DNA from: Mesocentrotus franciscanus
Taxonomy: Eukaryota > Echinodermata > Echinoidea > Camarodonta > Strongylocentrotidae
Direction of reading: 5' to 3'
Assembly (NCBI GenBank): GCA_037976565.1
Contig: CP137672.1
Location: 31,969,843-32,033,842 of the forward strand
Length of the DNA stretch: 64,000 nucleotides
The stretch's first letter is position 1, and every line of letters begins with the position of its first letter. Below the pieces are notes generated by a model. That model searched no databases and was not told the origin of the DNA. It saw only the letters and a program-made list of their open reading frames with translations. Of the stretch, positions 46,401-55,822 are shown in pieces. Position numbers and translations under genes: made by a program.

Positions 46401-47642
46401 ACAGTATACAGTCTATCGAAATTATATAAAATGTACATTCAAAAGTAAAAAAATACAACGCAAATTCTTTGGGTTGAAATCATATTTGGAAAGTGTAAGT
46501 AACTTTACATTTGGAAAAGGAGGTGAAGTTCAAAAATTCTATCAATGGTTACTGTAAAACTGTGATTTATTTTTATTGTATGTATATATGTTATTGCTAA
46601 TAAATACCTCGAAAGAGGATGAGAAAAAAAATCATCATCATCGTCACCACCCGACTTCATTATTATCTTCGTCATTATTTCCATCGTAATCATTTAGCCT
46701 GCCACCACCATCGCATTCGTCATCATCATCAAAATCATCATCAACACACTCATCGTCGCCTACATAGTCATCATCAGTATCATCGTCATTTTGTCATCAT
46801 CATGATCATGATCATTGCCACCACCGTAAAGTCTGTTTTGTAAGCACGAAATTTCTGTCAACATGCCTCTGATCTGTTACCAAACAATCCATTTGCTTTT
46901 TTAGCGGAGAGTGAGGTCCCAATAAAGCTACTGTCAGGGATTAACAAGCCCTCAAAAACTTATCTCAAAAAATTATATTTAGCAGCAAGATGAGGTTATG
47001 AAATTATGTGCAAAGTTTTAGACCAAAAAAAAACTCTGTGGTTTTCTCTCCATGATTGAAAGTTAAAGCCTGGGTGAATAAAACACCGACAGTTGCAACA
47101 TTTAAATTTGAAAGGAAAATGACTGTAATTTTGCTATTAATGAATATTTACTTCTAGGTAATTTTTCAATTTTTATTTTTTTAAAAAACATTTTAAAACA
47201 AGTTTTGAGATTTTCAACGTGCATATCCCCGCAACGCCCTTTCACTTCGTGCAATGTACTCTGCCTTTTTACGATGATTATAGCCGATATACCGGTAGCG
47301 TCAACGGAACAGCCGATGACATCCTCAGCCGCAATCACAACGGAAGGTCCGATCTCCACGGCGGCGGCTGTGATCAACGCACAGCCGATGACTGTCAATG
47401 GCTACATGCAGAAAGATCCGATTCTTACAGGGTACTGCCTAGTCGGTCACGTGATCAAAGACATCCAATCAACTTCTTCGATCCGTTGCTTGGCCAGCTG
47501 TATCAGGCTTCCTAGCTGTTCATCAATGAATGTCTTTTCATCTGAGGGAAGATGTCAGCTCAACGACTCAAACCGGACAATGTCCAGTTTGGACTTCCAG
47601 GAAGTAGATAACTGTGATTATTTTGAATATGTGTTGTACTAA
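42812..47642 (+). CDS. secreted C-type lectin-domain plus PAN/apple-domain protein (copy 2, intact, 4 exons)
   Basis: Exons 42812-42923, 43479-43730, 45097-45213, 47284-47642, all joined in phase 1, give 279 residues. Residues 1-38: signal peptide or signal anchor, with hydrophobic VTFVGVILFEVMIGFVHVL. Residues about 39-161: C-type lectin domain (CPAGWSEFSSSCY, WDTAFSTCQGQGASIVEI, WGPSKP, CVIF, WSDANC, VVCEKD) with eight cysteines. The EPN/QPD sugar-binding triplet is replaced by SKPA and WND by WSD, so classical calcium-dependent mannose or galactose binding is doubtful. Residues about 162-193: Ser/Thr/Ala-rich linker, likely O-glycosylated. Residues about 205-279: PAN/apple-like fold with six cysteines (GYCLVGH, CLASC, SSEGRCQLN). 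Presumably extracellular; the ligand is unknown. It is convergent with the EGF-YWTD gene. No search was run, so the family name is by motif. Confidence 0.8.
43380..43460 (+). repeat. (CT)n/(TATC)n before lectin copy 2 exon 2
   Basis: Polypyrimidine microsatellite leading to the acceptor at 43478. It inflates the apparent open frame at its 5' side. Confidence 0.9.
43731..45096 (+). other. lectin copy 2 intron 2
   Basis: No exon seen. Shares long stretches with 28564-29671. A segment at about 43850-44130 (GACCCCAAATATCCACAGAT to TGACCTTTATCTGCTCATGC) is present only in unit 2. CT microsatellites at about 44825-45070. Confidence 0.7.
45498..46633 (+). mobile_element. 5'-truncated L1-like LINE with 12-bp target duplication, unit 2 only
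   Basis: ATCATCATCGTC flanks it (45486-45497 and 46634-46645), though the site is ATC-rich. The open frame 46168-46557 encodes the C-terminal end of an L1/Tx1-type reverse transcriptase protein: zinc knuckle CRHCEEAETTFNFVFHC, then FWKILQRLL, and ends EVQKFYQWLL. The 3' end has AATAAATACC and an A-tail (GAGAAAAAAA). Unit 1 is empty at this site (about 35320). Frames upstream of 46168 are broken. Confidence 0.85.
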
Positions 47643-47675
47643 ATTTGTCAACAAAAACGACGTAGCAGATATTTT

Positions 47676-47920
47676 TAAGCAAGGCATGTCATCTACATTG
47701 TTTCACTTTACCCAGGTGTTATATAAGCAAGGCCTACCATTACGTGGGATGGGAAAATCGGAGCGTAAGTCATTTTCGTTTGGTCTGCACTGTAAGCGTC
47801 TAAAATGGCGCGTGTCTGAATGTGCATACTTTGTGTGTGGGCAAGCTTGAATTTGTCGACCAGGTTAGAAATATATATCTAAAGCGCTCAGAAACATCGT
47901 AGATGTAACATGAAATAAAC
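47676..47920 (+). mobile_element. SINE-derived 3' flank, copy in unit 2
   Basis: Counterpart of 36340-36585: TTTACCCAGGTGTTATATAA, TTTGTGTGTGGGCAA, AAAGCGCTCAGAAACATCG. It contains AATAAA at 47914-47919, a candidate polyadenylation signal for the intact lectin gene, 270 bases after its stop. Confidence 0.6.
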
Positions 47921-47935
47921 ACATGTTTAGGGGGG

Positions 47936-48066
47936 TAGCCTATCCGATATGCGTCGAGCTTTTGCAAGTATACTAATCGCGTTATGGAGACAGACATCGG
48001 CGATGTCTGTCTCCATAACGCGATTAGTACACTTGCCTGAAAGCCCGACGCATATCGGATAGGCTA
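47936..48066. mobile_element. 131-bp near-perfect palindrome, minimal foldback-family element
   Basis: It runs TAGCCTATCCGATATGCGTC to GACGCATATCGGATAGGCTA, with arms of about 65 bases and a centre ATCGGCGAT. It sits between two runs of six G. Unit 1 at about 36596 has GGGGGAAAATA with no element, so it inserted after duplication. Its ends match the 5.27-kb foldback element. Confidence 0.9.
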
Positions 48067-48081
48067 GGGGGGATCATTTGA

Positions 48082-48650
48082 TTGCTTCGAAAGATTTTTT
48101 TTTGTATAAAATTAAGAGAAATGACTATCCTGAATGTTCCTTTTGTGAAACTGCCCCTGAAAATAATATATACATTTTCATAATTGTCAAGTTTTAAAAC
48201 CAATTTGGGAAGAGACTATAAAGGTTATTGATCGGAAGAATAATTAAGTCATAAATGCTTTGACATTCCAAATAAAATTTTGTTATGCCCAAGATAAATT
48301 CCTAACATATTTGTTTCTTCTCCTTAAATATTATATTTACATATGCACATTTTTTAACAAATCCGCCAATTTACAAAGTTTTAAAGCTTACAAGATCTCG
48401 AATACTTTATAGCAAAAAAGGATAACAAACTTGCAACTTATTTTTTAAATGGAGGTTTTAGATATCATTTCTTCTTTTTCTACCTGCATTCCTACTTTAT
48501 TTATCTTGTATTACTATGTTATGATTGACGTTCTGATATGTAGTCCTCTTATTTAATGGATTGTGTTACTCTTGATTTCTAATGACTCTACAATTATTTG
48601 TGAATATTGTGATTCTGTTTTGATTCAATAAAACATACAACAACAAAAAA
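48082..48650 (+). mobile_element. 5'-truncated L1-like LINE, unit 2 copy
   Basis: Same insertion as 36618-37197, flanked by GATCATTTGA at 48072-48081 and 48651-48660. It is more decayed: deletions around the zinc-knuckle region, no usable frame. The 3' end is AATAAAACATACAACAACAA. Confidence 0.85.
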
Positions 48651-48832
48651 GATCATTTGAATTGTCCGCCACGAAAAAAGTGAAACACAGTTTAAGCCAG
48701 CGTTAACAGAGTGACCTTTATTAGCCTTTCCTCAGCAAAACAATGAGGTTTGCCTTAAATTGATTAAACCATACAAAATCACCACAACTATGAAAGGAAA
48801 AAAAATCAATTAAAACCATCTAATAAATTCAG

Positions 48833-49290
48833 GGGCGTCAATCCGTTTTATATTGGGGGCACTGGAATCTGAGTGTCCAAGTAGAGCATAGGGAGCGAAG
48901 TGAGCGGAGCGTTATACGGCGTGGGGTCCAGGCAGGTGTGGCGGAGCGTCTTTCAAAGTGGGGGGGGGCCGGGGGAGGTCACCAACACAAAAGGCCACTT
49001 TCTGGAAAAAGGGGGCACCTACAAAGGGAAATCTCAAAGCTAAAAATACAATTTTTAGACATTGGTATATACCCCTACATTGTGATTATATTATCAGGGA
49101 TGATTTTAATGTTTGTTTCTCTCTTTACATGGTCCAAGATACTGCTTAAGCATCATACTTTTGCAGTTGGGTGTGATGGACTGAATATTTATTTGCGAGA
49201 AAGCGAAGCGAGCGAGCAAAAAATTTAAGATTTGTGAGGTCGCAGTGCGAAAATTACATCTTATAAAGAGGAAAGAACAACCCTGATGGG
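48833..49290. mobile_element. hAT-like repeat fragment (AAAGTGGGGGC family)
   Basis: Starts CAGGGGCGTCAATCCG, with GCGAAGTGAGCGGAGCG, GGCGGAGCGTCTTTCAAAGT and CACTTTCTGGAAAAAGGGGG. The stretch at about 48948-49030 is repeated in inverse orientation at about 63715-63805. The right end is not defined. Open frames over it are repeat-derived. Confidence 0.55.
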
Positions 49291-50715
49291 GTTTTAAGCA
49301 CAATCTAATCATGACAAACCGAAATTATCTTTAATAAGAAACATGATTATATCAATTTAAAAATGCGAACGAGCTTTGGATGAAATCAAGGAATGACAGG
49401 CTTTATTATCATCGAAATGAATGCAAGCATTGGGTACGTTGATATGACATAGGCCTTCAAAGTCAATTAAGTTACATTACATTTAAGACTTAGTATCCCT
49501 TATTTTAGTCACTGTCAAATAAAGGGCTTTGTATAAGTGCAATGGACGGTATTTTCAAATGTTTTGGGACATTTTGAAATGATTTTTATCAGCTTCAAGT
49601 TAGTCCAAAATATTAGAGGCACAATAATGACATTAGGTAGGTAGTCATAACAAAGAAACCGTTCACAAAAGGAAATGCCTTTCATTCTATATCTTGATTA
49701 TCATAGTCATGAGGGTCTGTGCTAAAACTTATTTAAAGTGAGCGTTTTTATGAAACTTATCAGTGTCTTTATCTAGAAAAAAGATATTTAAAGATAGAAA
49801 TAAGTTGACCATCATGATTTTGGACCTTCCATATTAAATTCGGGAAAAAATGAATACACAGGAATGCGATTAATAACACCCAAATTTGTTATCTATTGTA
49901 TCTACAAAATGCAGAACTAGTATAGTACGATCGTAATAAAAACATATGTGCAATTTTAAGTGCCTCTTGATCTGAAATAATACAATTCATGATTAAAAGG
50001 TACCAGTAGTCATAATGACTCAAACATGCAATCCTAAAATAACACATGCAGTTGTTTTTCCGGGGGTAATGTTCCAGCTTGTACAACATCTCATTTAGGG
50101 TATCAAAAACAACCACATTTTTAAAGAAAAAAGGTGTATAAATCACACATCGCTCACTTTAAAAGGGTACATTATTAATAAATCTATACACACAAGATGA
50201 CGAGATTAAAAGGAGCACTATTTAAGTGTTAAACCAGCACGCCGATTACACTGTTAAATTGTTAATCTAGAAAAATGCCACAACCGTGTGCAGAAAACTG
50301 TTAGGGAAGTTCAGGGTATAGACATTTTCTAAAATTAATGATAAATGACACTTGTATAGGGTAGGAAAACCTCCCAGAAATACTTGCTCAGGGTGTGACT
50401 TGGGGCTTCGATAAAATACTTGCTTAGGGTACATTTTGAAAGTTTTTTTTTTTATAGATTGGACGCGGTCCGCGCGGTGCCGCGTTTAGGGGTTAAAAAA
50501 CGTCAATTTTCAACAAATAGGGCACTTTTTCAAAATCCTGCTATACGCGTTGAGGGGTATTTTCCTAGATCCCGACTCCGAATTGAAAGCTGGTCGGGAA
50601 GCCGGTTGTCTATAACTTTCGGTTACGGCAGCTTGCTAATGTAAAAACACATAATGAAGCCCCTATGCTTCGCGTACCAGCATGTGACATGCTTGTTTAC
50701 GACAACAATATGGGC
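49291..50715. other. unit 2 extra sequence, no gene seen
   Basis: AT-rich, no supported exon. A GC-rich islet at about 50458-50640 (GGACGCGGTCCGCGCGGTGC, then GGGAAGCCGG) looks repeat-derived, but I cannot name the family. Confidence 0.5.
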
Positions 50716-50721
50716 AATATT

Positions 50722-53700
50722 TGTTTGTTTGATTGGTTTTATTTCTGCGTTCAAAAAGATACAAATTCAAACTCAAATTACAAAAATTCGAACAATAACA
50801 AATACAATGAATAACATGTTTACAAAAGTAATTAAATAGAAGGTCATGTACAATTATATCATACAATAAACATGTACGAAGCATACACAAAAGATAACAA
50901 ATACATAGTAAACATTTTTCAATAAATTAGAGAGGTAATTTAAAACGCAGGAGACCAACATCGTGAGCGGTTAGGCTGGAGATGGATGGTGGCCTCATAA
51001 AAAAAAAATTTTTGGCGACATAACTCTCTTGGGAAAACTGAGTGATCAAGTGGGTGCAGTGCAAGTGCAGGTGTGGGTGCAGAAAGCAGTTGCATGCTTA
51101 AGTATAAAATAAGTCACGGATTTATACTAATTTAAAGAGTGGGGAGCGTATGATTGTATTATTTGTCGCTTAAGTGTAGCTTTTAAGGAGTAGATAGTTG
51201 AACAGGACTTTATGTTGTCGGGAAAATTATTCCAAATGTCCGGACCAGAATGTCTAATAGATTTGTGATTTATTGATAATTTGGGATTTGTAAGGTGGAA
51301 GTTTCCAGATATGCGAGTAGGGTACGAATGAACAGAACTATTAAACCTAAACATGTTATCAAAGGATGGTGGAAGTTGATTATTAATGTACTTAAACATA
51401 ATGACTGCTACTTGAATAGTGTTCAAATCGACAATTTTTAGTGTTTTAAGTTTGTAAAATAAAGGATCAGTGTGAGCTAAGAAATGCGAACCTGTACAAA
51501 TACGTATGGCCTTCTTTTGCAGTTTAAAAATAGAATTAATTTTAATATGTTATATACGGGAGAACTAGCGTATTATAAAGTAGAAATAAGGTTGCATGGG
51601 GTAGAAGAAACTTTATCTTGGAGATTATTCCAATACTTTTGGAAATGGACATTGTAACATGGTGTAAATGCTCATTCCAAGTCAAAGTTTCATCTATAAG
51701 TACTCCCAAAAACTTGGACTTAGTTTTCTTCTCTAGCAGCATATCATCGATTTTGATATATATCGGTGTATCTGTATTATGAGAATGATGTTTAAAATAC
51801 ATGAAATGGGTCTTTTTTGTATTAAGAGAAAGTTTATTGGACTTAAACCAGTTTGATACTTTGTTAATTTCATAATTCAAAATATTGTTTAAAGAATTAA
51901 GGTCTTTATGAGAATAAAATATATTTGTGTCATCGGCAATAAGATAAAAGAAAGAAGGGGGGATGTATTGATAATATCATTTACATAAAGAAGAAATAAT
52001 AGTGGACCTAAGATGGAGCCTTGAGGAACACCGCATTGAATCAAAAGAGGATCAGAATCATAACTATTGAATGTAACATATTGTTTTCTGTTTGTTAAAT
52101 AATCTTTAAACCATAAGAGTGGCTGACCCCGAATTCCATAATGACTGAGTTTGGAGAGTAGAATAGTGTGATTGAGCGTATCGAATGCTTTACTCAAGTC
52201 ACAGAATATACCTATAACATGTTCTTTGTTAGCTATGGCACTTGTAATTTTGTCATAAATTTGAATTAATGCTAGGTCAGTTGTCAATGAGTAATTTTTC
52301 CTGAAGCCATATTGATTTGAATTGAGTATTTTGTGTTTAGTGATAAATTTATGTAGCCTATTATGAACGATTTTTTCTAAGACTTTGGATATACTTGGAA
52401 GTAGGGAAATTGGACGATAGTTACTAATTTCGTGGGGATCATTTTTTTTTAGAATGGGATTGACTTTTGCTATTTTTAACAGATCAGGGAAAACACCTTG
52501 TGATAACGAGTGATTAAATATGTGAGTTAGAGGCTTTGCAAGTGGGTAAATTATTTCTTTTAGGAGAGACATACTTATTTTATCGAAACCGTGAGATTTT
52601 GAGTTGTTAAGAGATTGGGTAATACTAATAATTTGGCTAGGATTTGTCGGGTTTAAAAAGAGAGACTCTTGGTATTTATTGGAAAGATAGTCTGTAAAGT
52701 GAGCGCGAGTTCTGTTAATTTTGCTGGCGAGTTCAGGGCCGATATTCGTAAAAAATGAATTAAATGAATTTGCATGAAGACTATGATCATGTATTTTAGT
52801 GCCATTTAATGTGATATTATCCGTGGGTGGGGATCTGTTTTTTCCCATAACCTCTTTGATGATTTTCCAAGTTGCATTAGTGTTTGAACTGGCCTTTTTA
52901 TTCTATTAGAAAAATGCAATCTACGGGATGTACGAATTAGTTTTGTTAATTTGTTGCGATAAATTTTATATGTGTTTAGGTTAGTGTCAGTTGGATTGCG
53001 TAAGTGTAATTTGTAGAGGCGATTGCGTGTTTGTATTGATTTCAATAAACCTTTCGTTATCCAAGGATTCCTGGGTTTATTTCGCTTATTTTTCATTTTG
53101 CCTAAAGGGATATTTTTTCATAATAATATTGCAATTTGTTACTAAAATGTTTATATGCGATATTGACCTCATTTACATTATATACAACAGCCCATCCTCT
53201 AAAAATAAATCCTGTTTCAGCAATTCTATATTACGTTTGGATTCTTTGCGATATATAAGCTCATCAAATGATTTAAGGCAACTTATTTTGCATTCACAAG
53301 TTAAAAATATGAGTAGGTGATCGGAAACTTCAGAACACAATATTCCACCGATGGTTATGTTATTATGTACGTTTGAAAAAATATTGTCAATCTGAGTTGA
53401 TGAATGTGAATTTATTCTGGTGGGTTTATTAATAATCGAAAAAATCCGTATGAGTGCATCAACTGCATACAATTGGTTGAGTTACTGTTATCAGATGAGG
53501 GGGAGAAGTTGATGTTAAAGTCACCAAGGATAAAAATATGTTTATTTTCATCCCCTATTTTATGAAGATAAAAATCCAGTTCGTCACAGAATAATTCACA
53601 ATAGGAGTCAGGGGGTCTATAAATTAAACCTATAATGACATTTTTGACATTTGAGTTATTAATTTCAATAAATAATGATTCCGCTTGTGTTAGTTTAAAA

Positions 53701-53970
53701 TCGGAACGGATTTTGAAATTTAGGTTTTGTGCAATATAAAACGCAACACCGCCACCCCTTCTTCCTTTGCGATCTTCCCTAATCAAATTATAATTAGGCA
53801 AATTGAACAAATCTGGAGAATTCTGATGTAACCATGTCTCACTTATTCCAATGACGGAAAATGCAAAATTATTTAAAGAGTGTAAAAGGTTTTCAACGTA
53901 TTCGAAATTTTTGTTCAGACTTCTGGAGTTTATATGTAAAAGTGAAATATTGTCTGGATTGTAAGAAAAT
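50722..53970 (-). mobile_element. LINE with endonuclease and reverse transcriptase (Jockey/CR1-group), frameshifted
   Basis: Minus strand, 5' to 3'. Apurinic-type endonuclease at about 53970-53412: HINSRSLN, VIGISETWL, RRGGGVAFYI, LIYRPPDS, ILGDFNINF, then QIDNIF and EVSDHLLIF around 53330. Reverse transcriptase at about 53100-51440: NYRPISLLPSISKVLEKI, QYGFRKNYSLTTDLALI, FCDLSKAFDTLNH, GVPQGSILGPLLFLLYVND, then ADDTN one frame over, SKFLGVLIDE, YNTLVLPYI and GPDIWNNFP. A frameshift in a C-run near 51963 separates VPQGS from ADD, and others break the frame at about 53130, 52860 and 51540, so it is inactive. The 3' end is AATAAAACCAATCAAACAAA near 50722. No first ORF is recognised upstream. 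Confidence 0.88.
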
Positions 53971-55035
53971 GTATTATTGAATTCTAGGGTGTGTAATATT
54001 TGCTATCATTTATATCGTCGACAAGAATATCGGGAGTGTGCGCGTGTGAATCCATTTAACGATACGAATATGTAAAGTACCGGAAATTCGGAGGATGAAC
54101 AACTGCATGTGTGATATCGGTGCATTTACTAGTGGGTGCTGGTGCGTTTGTGTGTGTACGAAGTGCAAGTGTGTGGGTAATTTCAATATAAAATACAAAT
54201 GAAAATACAATAAGACCCATCTTGGTCACAGTTACAATAGTTGAGCAACAGAGCAGAGCCCGACCACCCGAGTAAAGGGTGTATTTTTGGCACACGAAAT
54301 AGAGGGCGATATCTTTAAAAAAAAAATCGGAGTACAATTATAAAATGGCAAAGAGGGTTTTGACATTCCCGCTCATCAACACAAGTTCAGTCAATTACAA
54401 TAAAACAGATAGACTCAAAACAATTGAATGCTATACAGATAATAATTATTGATGAAGAGTGAGGAGTTCGGGCTTGATAATCCCAGTCATCAAGATCAAC
54501 GGGTAATTAATACTTGTCTCCAGCCCATCAATGGTCACAAACAAAAACAAAAACCCCAAAACCAAAAAATAATATATATATATATATATATATACAAAAA
54601 TGCAGATTTGAAATGAAAGTCAGGCTGCTCAAACAATGGACCCACCGCTCCATGCATCGAGTATTTTTGAGACATAGCACCACCGCGGTCAATATGGTCA
54701 ATATGGTCAACATGGTCACGTTTCTGCTACTCTGGCTCATCTAATTGGTGATATTAATGACGTCGTGTACAGCGATAAAGATATGTCAGCTTCCGGGTCA
54801 GCTAAATTCCCGAGGCTTTCTCCCGGGGGCTTTCTACTCATGTACTACTGGCTCCCTGCCTGGCCTTGTCGACTGTTAACACAGAATTTCAGGCAATGTA
54901 TGCCATTAATTTTACATTCGTATTTGATTTATAATGGGAACATTCCCGAGATCATAACTTAATAACTTTTAATACACACTTTGTATGATTTTCTCCGATT
55001 TGGGCCGATTTTGAACTGAATGATCACCAATCCAA
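53971..55035. other. LINE 5' flank and unit 2 extra sequence, no gene seen
   Basis: No supported coding exon. It may include the LINE 5' UTR. Short features: (TA)n at about 54571-54594, and a 9-base repeat ATGGTCAAT/ATGGTCAAC at about 54690-54718. Confidence 0.5.
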
Positions 55036-55039
55036 TAAA

Positions 55040-55330
55040 ACGTTTCTCGGACACCTACCCCCTTGACAACCACGCCCGGATAACCACCCCTAGGGTAACC
55101 ACCCTCTAGGACAACTACCCCCTAAGACAACTACTCCCTAGGGCAACCACCCGTAAGGACGACTACCCCCTAGGACAACTACCCCCGGACAACTAACCCC
55201 AGACAACTACCCCCAGACAACTACCCCCAGACAACCACCCTCCAGGACTACTACCCCGGACAACTACCCCCAGACAACTACCCCTAGGACAACCATCCTC
55301 TAGGACAACTACCCCCCAGATACACTATCC
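55040..55330 (+). repeat. minisatellite, 13-17-bp CAACTACCCCC unit
   Basis: About 17 tandem variants of GGACAACTACCCCCTA and AGACAACTACCCCC. Strong strand asymmetry (C-rich plus strand, almost no G runs). Unit 2 only. No coding frame supported. Confidence 0.9.
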
Positions 55331-55709
55331 TAGGCAGTGTAGGGGGTAACGGCAAACAGTGGCGTAGCATGAGTCCAGACAACAAGAGGACACTGGTGAC
55401 AGGGGGCACCATAGCCTACATATTTATTTGAGGAATGGGTGGATGAATGATGAAACACAAGGTCATAGAGTGAGTGGGGCGTGGCAAGGGTTGTAGGTCT
55501 ATCGTATTATTTTGTTGTGTTGCTTGCCCCTCGCCTTAATTTTCCTATCTTTCTTTTTCTCATTTTATTTTTATGTTTCGCCATTAATTTTGATTGGAAA
55601 AAATATCCCCGTAGGTATATTAGGCCATTCATGGCGAATAATAAACGATGTAGAAATCAATAAATTTAGGCATGATTTTCTGATTATTGATTATTGGTTG
55701 TACTTGATG

Positions 55710-55715
55710 TTTATT
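55710..55715 (-). terminator. candidate polyadenylation signal, EGF-YWTD gene
   Basis: AATAAA on the minus strand about 108 bases past the TGA at 55823-55825. Conserved in unit 1 (38333-38338). Confidence 0.45.
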
Positions 55716-55822
55716 AGGCGTGTTCACAATCAATCAGCGTTATCAATATTACTATTTTATAAACTCAAATATCTAATTTGATTTGTTACATAATTATTAT
55801 GGGACGATATTTGGATTTGCCC

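Noticed and set aside
46168..46557. Independent 129-residue host gene with a CxxC...H...C motif
   Set aside because: The motif order, A-tail and flanking direct repeats identify the 3' end of an L1-like LINE.
53173..53320. Plus-strand 109-residue frame over 52991-53320
   Set aside because: Shadow of the minus-strand LINE endonuclease and reverse transcriptase coding sequence.
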